From: Girardinichthys multiradiatus
Taxonomy: Eukaryota > Chordata > Actinopteri > Cyprinodontiformes > Goodeidae
DNA length: 64,000 nt
NCBI RefSeq assembly: GCF_021462225.1
Contig: NC_061811.1
Span: 9,077,663-9,141,662 of the forward strand
Direction of reading: 5' to 3'
Below, one piece after another: positions 22,101 to 30,389 of the stretch (the stretch's first letter is position 1; the number at the start of each line of letters is the position of its first letter). The notes under the pieces are model-generated. The model was given only the letters and a program-made list of their open reading frames with translations. It had not been told where the DNA came from and made no database searches. A program made the position numbers and the translations under genes.

Positions 22101-24853
22101 TCTGCTTGGGGACAATGCTTTTTCACTGCATTGTAAATAAGATTGATTATGTTGGTTAGATCAAGAGTTTTCCCAGTGGCTCATTTTTGAATAATTTAAA
22201 GGCCTCAGCCTCAACATCAAGTGATGCTTACTAAAGCTTGCACAAACAAAGCTGAAAGGATCTTAGTGTTTTGGCATGGTTGCCTTTGGTGAAGGCTTTG
22301 TAGGAGAATTATGGATGCAGAGCCTGTATTCTGAACTGCTTTGTTAATCTAAATTCATCTTTTGTTTCCTGCTCAGGCCAAAAGAATTCATTGAGTGTGT
22401 GTCCCACATCCGGCAGCTGTCCTGGCTGCTGTTGGGGTCCCTGACACACTGTGCCTTACACCAGGGCTCCATCTCCTGCATGCCCATCCCGCTAGACGCT
22501 GGCTCCCACATTGCAGATCATCTTATTGTCATCCTTATTGGCTTCCCAGAGCAGTCAAAGGTCCGGCTGACACAGAACTCCTCACCTGACGGCTTACTTG
22601 TTTTGTTAATATGGGCTACCTGTTTTAATTCTTTTTAATTAAGTTTATCATTGTCGTCCACAGACGTCGGTGCTGCACATGTGCTCCCTGTTCCATGCTT
22701 TCATGTTTGCCCAGCTGTGGACAATCTACTGCGAGCAGGCAGCCGCTGCACCGTCGCTGCAGAACCAGAACCAGACAGAGTTTTCATCCAGTGCCATCCT
22801 TACGGGCCTGGAGTTCTGGAGCCGGGTAACCCCCAGCATCCTCCAGCTCATGGCCCACAATAAAGTGGTAAGTGTTCACCTCACTGTTTATACAATAAGA
22901 TAAACACCGGTCATGTCTGACAAAATCCTGGATTAGATTTGTATTTGTCTCCCAGATGGTAGAGATGGTTTGTCTTCATGTCATCAGTTTGATGGAAGCC
23001 CTGCAGGAATGCAACTCAACCATCTTTGTGAAGGTTTGCTTTAATTTTTCTTGTTCTTTATATCAAATATCACTTTGAAAACGTATTTGCCCCATTTGAG
23101 ATTTCTGCAATTTTTGCCTATTGTCACACTTAATTATAAAAAGCAATTCCTTAATGATGGTTTCATTTATTAAGAGAAAAAAAGGCTATTCAAACCTATT
23201 TTGAAATAGGTTGCAGTGTCACCTGTTAAATCATTTATTAACCAAATGTTTTGGAAAACTGAGTTCAATTTCACCAGCCACACCAAGGCCCGATCACTTC
23301 TTGCAGAAGAAGAAGAAATCACTTAATTAGAACCTGTCTGACAGCATGAAGTAGACTCAAAGATCTCATAAAGCAACACATAAAACAGATCAGAGACACA
23401 AAGTCGTTAACATCTGTTAATCTGGAAAAGGTTACAAAGCAATTTCTAAGGCTTTGTAACCTGGCCCTGGATGACTTGCTTTAATCAATGGAACCAACAT
23501 TTCTACTCTCGACCAGAAACTCCTGAAGGAGAAAGCCTGGCCATCAGCTTGGTAACTGCAAGCTCATTTAGGTTATGTAGCAGGACAAAAATTAAAAACA
23601 CACCAGCTAGACCACGTCTGAGTAGGGCAAAAATAAAAAACAAAACAAGTTTTTGGGAGTGGCCTAGTCAAAGTCTGAAGCTGTGACATGGCCTTAAACA
23701 GACCATCCATATTTAACAGCCTCCAGTATGGCTGAATTAACACCTTATCACTCAGAAGAGTGGGTGGCACAACCAGAAGGCAATTACTTTTCCACAAAGG
23801 GCCAGGTTAGGTTTGATAGCTTTTTCCTCCTGATAAATGAAATCATGTTTTCAAAACATGATTTTGTATTTACTCAGATAATCTTTGATATTAAAATGTA
23901 TTTATATCATGAATTGTAATTTTGGAGTTGGGCCCAAGTGCAGACAGGAACGTTGGTTGAGCACTTTGAGGATTTAATGATAACAGAAAACTTACAAGAA
24001 ATACAAAGAGAACAGAACTTGAAGCACAGGCAGTCATAGGCAGAACAACGGAGTGAAACACAAAATACGGGGAAAAAAGGGAGGAACCAGGGGAGAACAA
24101 TGAGAACCAGAAAGCTTAAATACTGAGGGAAGTGTGCAGAATGACTTTGGATGCCGGTGTTTTTACCAGGAGATTACATGGCTGAGCCAGGAGGTAAGCT
24201 GGGAGACTAATTAACACAGAGAGGCTAAATAGAGAAACAAAGCAACACTAAATCAAGGGACAAATACTAATTGGGGGAAATAAACTAGAATATACAGGGA
24301 ATGGAACACAGGAAGAAACTAAAGAAATTAATTAAGTAGGCAAGAGCTAATTAACACTGAAGAACACAGATAAAACAAAATTAATATATATACACCTAAC
24401 ACCTAACGATCATAACAAATTGGCTATCCGAAACATTTAAGTGTGACCAAAAAAACAATAACAGAAGAAATCTGTAAGGGAGAAAATCCTTTTTTACAGC
24501 ACTGTACATTAATACCTATTGATTTTTACTCCTTTTTAGTTAATTCCAATGTGGCTACCTATGATTCAATCCAACCTTAAGGTAAGGGATTCAGTTTTAA
24601 TAAACAAGTCAGCCCTTTTTCACAATTTCAAACTACATCTGATCAGTCTTTGTTTCTCCACAAGCATCTGTCAGCTGGCCTACAGCTGCGTCTTCAGGCC
24701 ATCCAGAACAGGGTGAACCACCAGTGCCTGCAGGGCCAGACATCTGGGGCACCCCCGTTCGTGCTGCGCAAATGGCTCCAGTGCACGCAGTTCAAGATGG
24801 CTCAGGTGGAAATCCAGTCATCAGAGGCGGCCTCGCAGTTCTACCCCATGTGA
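684..24853 (+). CDS. unc79: UNC79 homolog, NALCN channel complex subunit (3' part of gene, 25 exons)
   Basis: UNC79 is a large HEAT/armadillo-type scaffold that pairs with UNC80 and supports the neuronal sodium-leak channel NALCN at the plasma membrane (established knowledge). Coding exons seen: 684-885, 972-1154, 4604-4893, 4985-5167, 5625-5787, 6964-7113, 7221-8477, 10041-10142, 11756-12083, 12169-12309, 12418-12456, 12542-12654, 12732-12817, 13169-13342, 13623-13691, 13767-13877, 18668-18772, 18853-18930, 19047-19136, 19244-19419, 22377-22560, 22664-22867, 22956-23033, 24540-24581, 24665-24853. All junctions are GT-AG and phases close exactly: 4,737 nt, 1,578 aa plus TGA. Hallmark segments include DFQFDTVV, AVRTNVANLSDAA, NTVKRHLYVLLGYDQQEG and the C-terminus EIQSSEAASQFYPM. 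The family is about 2,600 aa long, so roughly the N-terminal 40% lies left of the window. The start codon is not in view. Identification rests on recall of vertebrate UNC79 and is very secure; exact junctions are by eye. Confidence 0.95.
1365..1480. mobile_element. hAT-like MITE half
   Basis: Contains GTGTTGGATCAGGGACAC and CCCTTGAGTGCTGGAGTT, matching one end of the miniature element at 2,174-2,404. The other end is missing. Confidence 0.45.
2174..2404. mobile_element. Miniature inverted-repeat element, hAT-like, 231 bp
   Basis: Ends CAGGGGTGCCCAGTTCCAGT and ACTGGACTTGGCCCCCCCTG form imperfect ~30-bp inverted repeats. CCAAAC is found immediately outside both ends as a target duplication. 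No coding capacity. CAGGGGTG termini are common among fish hAT-type MITEs. Confidence 0.65.
2960..3480 (-). mobile_element. Decayed Tc1-like transposase fragment
   Basis: CAGATCCTCCACCATACC, GTGGGCATGCAGTGCT, CATCTGACCAAAGCACATGG and GGCTTTTCCTGGGATGC match, on the - strand, the usual order of a fish Tc1 transposase body. Ends cannot be found. Confidence 0.5.
3500..4600. other. Intronic stretch with no recognised element
   Basis: AT-rich intron sequence of unc79. I see no exon, RNA gene or recognisable repeat. It ends in the C/T-rich tract before the exon at 4604. Confidence 0.5.
4604..5787 (+). CDS. unc79: unc79 exons C-E (4604-4893, 4985-5167, 5625-5787)
   Basis: Exon C (290 nt) starts after CTCTTGCAG and rebuilds the split Arg codon. 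It encodes the conserved DLLPEDTGIDHQTVHQL block and the NTVKRHLYVLLGYDQQEG block. Exon D (183 nt, phase 0) encodes VMDYNIGLGKQLLPLVVQVL and the HYFQQPPRCSLWALKPHIRQ block. Exon E (163 nt) encodes YPYREMDGSKVVLHLIHI through YSDNSNISRYSEKEK. These are alpha-helical, repeat-rich parts of the scaffold. An upstream acceptor near 4556 also exists, but the 4604 acceptor gives the family sequence. Confidence 0.93.
5235..5565 (-). mobile_element. Internally deleted Tdr1-like Tc1 remnant
   Basis: GATGCAGCCACCCCCGTGCA and CTTGCAAACTTTT come from the transposase middle. They are followed by TTATTCTGGCATTTAGCAAAT and GTCAGAAAGTGAG from the right end. Lies in unc79 intron 4. Confidence 0.55.
6130..6840 (+). 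mobile_element. Tc1-like fossil, same family as 62.9-64.0 kb
   Basis: Includes GGTCTGGCTGTCCAAGCAAG and GCAGACCGCAAGAGGCTAAA, encoding the transposase segment RSGCPSKVTMKADRKRLKE. Matching segments occur at 63.2 kb (+) and, reversed, at 56.1 and 61.3 kb. Lies in unc79 intron 5. Confidence 0.65.
6964..7113 (+). CDS. unc79: unc79 probable cassette exon (150 nt)
   Basis: This exon is flanked by TTTCTGTGTCAG and a consensus GTAAGA donor. It encodes EEDSVFDESDVHDTP, a Thr/Asn/Gln stretch, then RLKRIGGNKSV. It starts and ends in the same phase, so it can be included or skipped without a frameshift: skipping joins AAA G to GT GAA, giving Lys-Gly-Glu, the junction I recall for the common mammalian protein. 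The acidic and Ser-rich content suggests a surface linker with phosphorylation sites (inference). Confidence 0.8.
7221..8477 (+). CDS. unc79: unc79 large central exon, low-complexity region
   Basis: A 1,257-nt exon and the longest in the gene. It opens with GEIELSEYREASALQDS, continues with SLDEHRRKSCIDRCD, EVRLSCMETFED and DSLVFEPLPPLRIVESDEE, and ends with RKIAVSAIQREYLDISFN. Between these conserved islands lies a Ser/Pro/Glu-rich, probably disordered region. A strongly acidic run of Asp/Glu sits at about 8,248-8,310. Another acceptor (GATTGCAG, ~7,179) lies 42 nt upstream and stays open in frame, so a longer form is possible. The 7,221 start matches the known protein. Donor is GTAAGA at 8,478. 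Confidence 0.92.
9535..9800 (-). mobile_element. LINE 3' end fragment
   Basis: The - strand encodes DPTHPGHKLFRLVSSGRS, matching the C-terminal block of the large LINE at 27.8-30.4 kb. It ends with the same AATAAAGCTGATTCTGATT-type tail. About 260 bp in unc79 intron 7, opposite to the gene. Confidence 0.7.
10041..10142 (+). CDS. unc79: unc79 exon H (102 nt)
   Basis: Preceded by TTGCCCTGCAG and followed by the weak donor GTAGGA. It encodes HKGMSALEKPRESASAPTL followed by an Ala/Glu/Ser-rich tail. Phase 1 in and phase 1 out fit its neighbours. This is a weakly conserved linker. Its 102-nt symmetric length means it could also be skipped in frame. Confidence 0.75.
10290..11662 (-). mobile_element. 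Tc1-like fossil (Tdr1/Sleeping-Beauty-related)
   Basis: The - strand carries decayed transposase: GGGSMLWV near 10,770, then WRCWLKVI and related pieces further on. The right end reads AGTGTATGTAAATATCTGG, as in the 54.0 and 59.3 kb copies. Many stops and frameshifts. Fills most of unc79 intron 8. Confidence 0.75.
11756..12083 (+). CDS. unc79: unc79 exon I with an in-frame intron-like segment
   Basis: Starts after GACCTTCAG and encodes TQYRQAKRGSLGALTMSQLM, then KRQLEHQSSAPHNI. It resumes conserved sequence at TKTSLLSAPSTVSMFVPAP and ends EEFIDEQPTTMSD before donor GTGACT. Between 11,873 and 11,980 lies a 108-nt stretch that begins GTCAGA and ends TTCTTGGTAG but contains no stop and is a multiple of three. 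It could be a small intron or coding sequence. Mammalian UNC79, as I recall it, carries a variable insert at about this point. Confidence 0.85.
12169..13877 (+). CDS. unc79: unc79 compact cluster of seven exons
   Basis: Exons 12169-12309, 12418-12456 (only 39 nt), 12542-12654, 12732-12817, 13169-13342, 13623-13691 and 13767-13877. They encode CRDCAAVLEEYDED, LSPDLAAPMLLDIMQSVGR, AGVAKQFLRCMFHQLAPNG, FLRTLASSLIDFNELS, CLDNIATFMEALPMDSPS, SSLRIIICLLKIPTTNATR and SLLEPFSKLLSFVIQ. This is the most conserved HEAT-like part. Introns here are mostly 80-350 nt, in contrast with the 4.8-kb intron that follows. Confidence 0.94.
14203..15811 (-). mobile_element. Near-intact Tc1-like transposon with ~200-bp inverted repeats
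   Basis: Both ends read CAGGTCCTTCTCAAAATATT inward and are flanked by TA. The terminal inverted repeats run about 200 bp and differ at only a few sites. A single transposase gene fills the interior on the - strand. The element sits in the 4.8-kb unc79 intron and splits another repeat. It appears to be the youngest DNA transposon here. Confidence 0.93.
14479..15483 (-). pseudogene. Tc1-like transposase, one nonsense codon
   Basis: The frame starts MGKTADLTAVQKATIDTLKQ (ATG 15483-15481) and would run 334 codons to the stop at 14479. Codon 31 is TGA (15393-15391), in the first helix-turn-helix. Otherwise it is open: HTH-like N-terminal half, catalytic Asp in LFSDESKF, second Asp in FQHDLAPAH, and Glu in SPDLNPIENLW with 34 residues between the last two (DD34E). 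An internal ATG at 15342 leaves 287 aa lacking most of the first DNA-binding motif. The TGA probably came from CGA by CpG decay (inference). Confidence 0.88.
16490..16580. repeat. hAT-type repeat end
   Basis: GGGCCGCAAATGGCCCCTAG and CACATTTTGGACACCCCTG are the typical terminal text of fish/vertebrate hAT-derived repeats. Only one end is present. Confidence 0.45.
16905..17185 (+). repeat. tRNA-like SINE
   Basis: TGGTTAGGGTTTG (A-box-like) and GGTTCAAACCC (B box) are spaced as in a tRNA promoter. They are followed by GGGCAAGACACTTCACCTGC and a tail with GTGTGGATGACTGATTATGG. Compatible with a fish tRNA-derived SINE; decayed. Confidence 0.55.
17190..18660. other. Intronic stretch, no recognised gene
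   Basis: Distal part of the 4.8-kb unc79 intron. An AT-rich motif at ~16,690-16,730 recurs loosely at ~17,355-17,400 (CTTAGAG..TCA.ATT..AAAG.TAGTC). Open frames here show no family similarity. Confidence 0.4.
18668..19419 (+). CDS. unc79: unc79 cluster of four exons
   Basis: Exons 18668-18772, 18853-18930, 19047-19136 and 19244-19419. They encode ERDKFYMSRIVVLELLQAL, FVCADIGTRLAEST, CTTAAMECMRQYISELLDF and LKVGLAQVAAMEISKGNH plus YLPWLYHPPSTMQQG. For the 18,853 exon, the acceptor GTTGTCAG was chosen over the internal TGTGCAG because it restores the conserved Phe-x-Cys-Ala. Three of the four exons are multiples of three with phase-0 ends. Confidence 0.94.
19745..20110. mobile_element. Decayed Tc1-related end repeat
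   Basis: CAATAAATTAGAGTGTTATC, GCCTTTATTTCTGTTAAT and CTGCTTATAGCTAAGGAAAA resemble the inverted-repeat zone of CAGGTCC-type Tc1 elements. A sister copy lies at 42,500-42,740. No transposase. Confidence 0.45.
20836..22133 (-). mobile_element. Tc1-like fossil with GTGAAAAAGTATTTGCCC ends
   Basis: Left end CAGTGGTGTGAAAAAGTATT, right end CTTTTTCACTGCATTG followed by TA. The - strand body includes decayed transposase text (TTAAGGCCTTACTTTGGCTA, CCAGACCATCACACTACCAC, GTGGATAATGGCTCTCACTG). Related elements lie at 23.07-24.50 and 46.27-47.58 kb. Confidence 0.75.
22377..23033 (+). CDS. unc79: unc79 cluster of three exons
   Basis: Exons 22377-22560, 22664-22867 and 22956-23033. They encode PKEFIECVSHIRQLSWLLLG, IPLDAGSHIADHLIVILIGF, TSVLHMCSLFHAFMFAQLW, EFWSRVTPSILQLMAHNKV and MVEMVCLHVISLMEALQECN. 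The first follows a 2.96-kb intron that holds two Tc1-type fossils. Donors GTCCGG and GTTTGC are weak, but protein continuity fixes them. Confidence 0.94.
23070..24504. mobile_element. Tc1-like fossil interrupted by a 503-bp insert
   Basis: Same end type as 20.8 kb: ACGTATTTGCCCC at the left, TTTTTTACAGCACTG followed by TA at the right. The body is almost fully decayed. The right inverted repeat is split at 23,914/24,418 by a separate insert. Confidence 0.65.
23915..24417. mobile_element. 503-bp TG...CA insert, possible solo LTR
   Basis: TGTAATTTTGGAGTTGGGCC ... GATCATAACA interrupts a Tc1 inverted repeat. TGT...ACA termini and lack of coding suggest a solo LTR. No clean target duplication is visible, so the class is open. 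Confidence 0.4.
24540..24853 (+). CDS. unc79: unc79 last two coding exons and stop
   Basis: Exon 24540-24581 (42 nt) encodes LIPMWLPMIQSNLK. Exon 24665-24853 encodes HLSAGLQLRLQAIQNRVNH, a variable Gln/Gly-rich linker, then LRKWLQCTQFKMAQVEIQSS and the terminal FYPM before TGA. The 42-nt exon begins 35 bp after the end of a Tc1 fossil. Confidence 0.94.
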
Positions 24854-25250
24854 CCGTCTCTGCTCTTGTTGCCGGGTCCGCTTGATCCCAACACCTGCAT
24901 ACAGCTGCCTTGGCTGAACTCTGTGACCGAAAACAGGACTCCACTAACGGATACTGTGCTGGATTCATTTTAAAAAGGAAGCATTTTTAGCACCTTTAAT
25001 ACTTGTACAGAAAATCTATGCTATTTTAAAGTAATTACTGTGGAACTGGTGATTAAAGGGTGGGTAAATGTATTTTGTGCCTAAGGAGGATGACTGTGAA
25101 TAATTTCTATTGTCCCATGTTAGTAAAAGCAAAGGTGTAAAACACAAATGCTTCTATACTATAAGCTGACTCTGTTATACTGATATCCTGTCACTTTCTA
25201 CGTTGTTTGGTTTCAAGCTCGATATTAAAGTTTTTCTAAACATTGAGCCA
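24854..25250 (+). promoter_or_regulatory. unc79: unc79 3' UTR and polyadenylation signal
   Basis: About 400 nt of non-coding sequence follows the stop. An ATTAAA hexamer lies at 25224-25229, followed by a T/G-rich stretch (TTTGTCAGTTTGT) suitable as the downstream element. Cleavage probably falls near 25,245-25,250. No earlier AATAAA was seen after the stop. Confidence 0.6.
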
Positions 25251-25259
25251 CTTTGTCAG

Positions 25260-27000
25260 TTTGTATTAATTAGCGGCCCCTTGAAAATTCAAATGTGACA
25301 TTCTCTGCCCATTGATGTCCTCGCCGACGTGGAAAATGTCCAGTTTACCATAATGAAGGTGTGATAAAATCAGTTCTGCAGTGCACTCCTCTGAACGAGA
25401 AACCCTCAGGCGCCTGCGGGAAAAAGAAAAACTAAATGACAAGATGGGCATCACCTAGCTCGCAGTCTGAGATCCTTGTCAGACTGTCAGTCATGCTGCC
25501 TTCTGCAATCAGGGCTCAGATCGATCAGGGGTCAATCTGAGGCGCAGCAGAAGCTGTGTAACTCGATAACGCGGAGCCAGACATTGGAGGTAAACAAGAC
25601 CATTTCGGTTGTGCCCCCCTCCCAACCTTACCTACTCCATCCTTCTCCTCTTTGGCAGCAGCAAAACAGATTGGTCCCCGCATATACCAAGCAAACACAA
25701 TTACCTTTTGGACTAATGAGGTTTGTTGTGATTAAGCATTGTTGTGGGGTCTAACTGTATTACCACAAGACTCTTGTCTGAGAATAACAGATGACATGAC
25801 AGCAGGGATAGAAAGCGAAGCACTACATTAATCTCTGTTTTCATCTTCATCCCTGCTGCAAAGATTTCATTTTCAACCTTTAAGATAAATTAGATCGGGT
25901 GATATAAATGTATTCAGCTGAGGGAAAGTAGCTACTTTACTGACCAAAAGTTTTTTGTTATTACATATATTTTTAATATCCTTTTTTAGTCTATTCATAT
26001 TTGTTAGGACTTGTGCAGAAAGGTGTATTTCAAATGAGTCTCGTAATTATATCACACATGACTAATAAGCATGGACAAAGTCCTAAGTGCAAAAACAAAC
26101 ACACAAATACTCCCACATGACCTCAAGCTAGCTGAATCAGGCTGCAGCGCCCCATCTCATCAACCTCTAGTCTTGGCTCATCAAAGAGCCACTCTCCTGC
26201 TGTGCCCCTGTGTGGGTTACTGCGCATTCAAGTGATGATGGATGCAGGTGTGTATGTGCATGTGTCCCCTGCCCGTGCATAGGTGTTTGTGCGGGATTAA
26301 TCAAGTCCCACTTTGCTCCGGGATTGGATCTGTCAGCCACAACCACCGTTGTGATCGTTTGAACTCGCAGGCCCTTTCCGAGAGAGAGATTCTCTCATTA
26401 GCGGCAGCTTATGTAATCAGTGTCCCACAGGTATCCAGCTCTTTCCCCGCCCTTGCTTGCTGCCTGCCGCCTCCTGTAGGACCATATGGGAGCACTGACC
26501 TGATGAGCAGGCAGGTGGATGTACTGAACCAGGGTAATTAGCACTGGCCGATGACCTCACAGAAGGAGAGAGTTGTGAGACGGTCCTTAGAGATTGTGAA
26601 GGTCAGCTTTGAAAGGATTTTACACACATCATCTGGTGTGTCCACAGGTGGCCTACCTTGATTAAAGAATGTACATTTCAAAGAATCTACATGCCCTCTT
26701 GGCACTCTGAGAGCTTTGAAAATTTGTTGAGACAGTCACAAACCCTCGTACCCCCTGCTGAGCACTGTCACATTGCTTTTATTACAGTCAACTCCACAGC
26801 GTCCTGGCTGGACAATGCATGAATGTTTAAATTGCTCACGGTGTCCACTGGCATCACCATCAACCACCATCTAAAGCAGGGTAGGCAGAGTACTCTATAG
26901 CTCCTCTTTCGCATTTTATTTCATTGGCATTACTCTTCAGTGCTCTTGTCCATCAGCCCTGTACAGGTTATATCTATGCTCGTTTTGCAGCGTTAGGCAC
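25260..27000. other. Intergenic stretch downstream of unc79
   Basis: Low-repeat sequence without recognisable exons, RNA genes or transposon ends. Open frames such as 26242-26541 show no similarity I recognise. Could hold conserved non-coding elements, but nothing direct supports this. Confidence 0.4.
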
Positions 27001-27620
27001 ACTTCACATACACTTACCTAAAAAAATGTGAAAATTTGCGTGTAGTCGATTATTTCTTTGTTGTACTAATGCTTCTTTGCAATAAACCTTATTCTGTTGG
27101 AAAGTCTGTTTATTTCCCCTTAAATGGTGCCACATTGTAAGGCAAATGTGTTTTGTGGGTTGAGCAGCAGAGTTGAGTATGTGACATATTGGCAATTTTA
27201 CAATTTGTAGGTTTAACAAGGTGGTGCCTCAGAGGTGCATAGAGAAACTTTACACATACCTCCTCATGCTGGTCACCAACTTGAACACACACTGCTGTGG
27301 GATGGCATCCCATTCTTCAGCCAGGATTTGTCGCAAATCAGTAAATATGGTTGCGCCTGTCACTCTGGTATGAACCGCACGTCCGAGCTGATCACTGATA
27401 AACCCTGCTCTGTGGCTGCCAACATTGACATCATGGAAGATAGAGTTCAGTCCCTTGGAGGGGAAATATAGGACAACCCCTGGTTACAAAATCTCAGGTT
27501 TATATGTTTCAGCAATGAGAAAGCCTCCAATAAGGGAAATCCCACCACAGAGTATCATACTGCCTCCACCAAAAGCTCACACCCTCAAGTCTGCAGCTCA
27601 ACTAACAAATGCATTTCTTT
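27000..27620 (-). mobile_element. Tc1-like transposase fragment (C-terminal part)
   Basis: The - strand reads GGGSMI-like text near 27,560 and, near 27,310, LRQILAEEWDAIPQQCV, the classic C-terminal helix of Tc1 transposases. Heavily shifted. Lies just before the LINE. Confidence 0.6.
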
Positions 27621-27807
27621 ACAAATGTGGCACCAACAAGGAGAAAATAACATTTTTAACAGTATAAGATTCATTGCCAAGAAGCGTTGTTACAACAAAG
27701 AAACAAGTCAACCAAAGACAGATCATCGTACTTGGAAGTTTAGAATGTTAACCTCTTTAAGATGTATAGAAAGATGTAAGCCTTTCTATTCCCCCCGTGA
27801 GTTGGCG

Positions 27808-30388
27808 ACTTTAACAAAGGTAATCTCACCCACAAACTCCCCAAATATAGACAGTTTATAAAATGTCCGACCAGAGAGGACAACATTCTGGATCGCTGTT
27901 ACACCACCATCAGAGACGCTTATCATGCCGTCCCACGTGCTGCACTGGGCCAATCCGACCACATCATGGTCCACCTGATTCCTGCATACAGGCAGAAACT
28001 AAAGCTCGGCAAACCTGTAGTGAGGACGATAAGGAAGTGGAGCAGTGAGGTTGTGGAGAATCTCCAGGCGTGTTTAGGCTGTACAGACTGGGATGTGTTC
28101 AGGACTACTACCAACAGTCTGGACGAGTACACAGAGGCTGTGACTTCCTACATCAGCTTCTGTGAGGACAGCTGTGTACCATCATGCACCAGGGTGAGTT
28201 ACAACAACGACAAACCCTGGTTCACAGCCAAACTCAGAAGGTTAAGACTGGATAAGGAAAAGGCCTTCAGGAGTGGGGATAAAGACATATACAGAGAGGC
28301 GAAGTACAAGTTTGGCAAGGCTGTGAAAGAGGCCAAACGACTGTACTCTGAGAAGCTCCAAAACCAGTTCTCAGTCAACGACTCTGCGTCTGTCTGGAAA
28401 GGGCTCAGGCAGATCACCAACAACAACAACCCAAAAGCCCCCCACTCCATCAACGACCGATACCTCGCCAACGGCCTGAACGAGTTCTACTGCTGCTTTG
28501 AAAGACAAAGGGACAGTCCTGCAACCATCTCCCACGACGCCCCCCAACAGCTGCAGCCACAATCCACCACCCCCATCTCTCCAACCTCAAGAGGGGTCTT
28601 GGCACCTCCAACCCCCACCCTGAAGTTCCCCCCCACCAGCCCCCTACCCACGCCGAGGACGTCCCTCTTTCCATCCAGGAGAGGGACGTCAACAAACTCT
28701 TCAGGAGACAGAACCCCCGGAAAGCTGCTGGACCGGATTCTGTCTCACCAGCCAGCCTGAAGCACTGCGCTGATCAGCTGTCTCCAGTCTTCACAGACAA
28801 TTTTAACACCTCACTGGAGACATGTCATGTGCCAGCCTGCTTCAAGTCCTCCATCATCGTCCCTGTTCCCAAGAAGCCAAGGACCACAGGGCTTAATGAC
28901 TTCAGACCCGTCGCCCTGACCTCTGTGGTGATGAAGTTCTTTGAGCGCCTTGGGCTCTCACACCTAAAAGACATCACCGACCCCCTCCTGGACCCCCTGC
29001 AGTTTGCCTACAGAGCCAACAGGTCTGTAGATGATGCAGTCAACTTAGCCCTTCACTTCATCCTCCGGCACCTGGACTCCACAGGAACCTACGCCAGGAT
29101 CCTGTTTGTGGATTTCAGCTCTGTCTTCAACACCATCGTCCCAGCTCTGCTCCAGGAGAAGCTCTCCCAGCTGAGTGTGCCCGACTCCACCTGCTGGTGG
29201 ATCACTGACTTCCTGTCTGACAGGAAGCAGCGCGTGAGGCTGGGGAAGCACGTCTCTGACTCCCTGACCATCAGCACCGGTTCCCTCCAAGGCTGTGTTC
29301 TCTCTCCTCTGCTCTTCTCCCTGTACACCAACAACTGCACCTCCAGTCACCAGTCTGTCAAGCTTCTGAAGTTTGTGGACGACACCACCCTGATCAGACT
29401 CATCTCTGATGGTGATGGGTCCGCATACAGATGGGAGGTAGACCATCTGTTGGACTGGTGCAGCCAGAACAACCTTGAGCTCAACGCTGTAAAGACAGTG
29501 GAGATGGTGGTGGACTTCAGGCAGAACCCAGCGCCACCTGCCCCCATCACCCTCTGTGACTCCACAATTGACACTGTGGAATCTTTCCGCTTCCTGGGAA
29601 CCATCATCTCCCAGGATCTCAAGTGGGAGCCAAACATCAGCTCCCTCATCAAGAAAGCCCAGCTGAGGATGTTCTTCCTGCGGCAGCTGAATAAATTCAA
29701 CCTGCCAAAGACTATGATGGTGCACTTCTACACAGCCATCATTGAGTCCATCCTCACCTCCTCCATCACCATCTGGTATGCCGCTGCTACAGCCAAGGAT
29801 AAGGGCAGGCTGCAGCGTGTCATTCGGTCTGCTGAGAAGGTGATTGGCTGCAGTCTACTGTCGCTCCAGGAACTGTACACCTCCAGGACCCTGAAGCGGG
29901 CAGGGAAGATTCTGGCTGATCCCTCCCACCCCGGTCACAGACTCTTTGAAACTCTCCCCTCTGGCAGGAGGCTGCGGTCCATCTGGACCAAAACCTCACG
30001 CCACAGAACAGTTTTTTCCCATCTGCCACCAGCCTGGTTAACAAAGCCCGGAAACCACCCTGACACTCCCCCTTTCCCCCACACCCCCCCCCCCATTTTT
30101 GCTGACAGGACACCTGTAACCTGCAACTCTATGCGTTACATTAACACTCAGCTTGGACTCCTGCTTTACTTGCACACTGATCATCTGCACTGTTGTACCG
30201 CTCTCACACCCAATACTGCTCTATATTTACTCTCATTCACTTAAGACTGTGCACATACATTTATATTATATTGTAGATATGTTTATACTGTTTAATTTAT
30301 ACTGAATTGCACCGACTACGCCAAAACAAATTCCTTGTATGTCCAAAAACGTACTTGGCAATAAAGCTTTTCTGATTCTGATTCTGAT
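27808..30388 (+). mobile_element. 5'-truncated LINE (CR1/L2/Rex1-like) with near-complete reverse transcriptase
   Basis: Begins inside the apurinic-endonuclease domain at GDFN, then LPKYRQFIKCPTRE and the LGQSDH endonuclease end (~27,945). A linker follows, then reverse transcriptase: KKPRTTGLNDFRPVALTS, LFVDFSSVFNTI (catalytic Asp), GSLQGCVLSPLLFSLYTN, the FVDDT active site (~29,372) and a C-terminal PSHPGHRLFETLPSGRR block. One frameshift between ~28,500 and 28,650 separates the halves; the 3' half is open from 28829 to 30244. The tail has AATAAA followed by TTCTGA repeats. Clade is uncertain. It is dead by truncation. Confidence 0.88.
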
Positions 30389-30389
30389 G

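Noticed and set aside
29045..29725. 226-codon open frame on the - strand
   Set aside because: Antisense shadow of the LINE reverse transcriptase; the + strand frame has all the conserved motifs.
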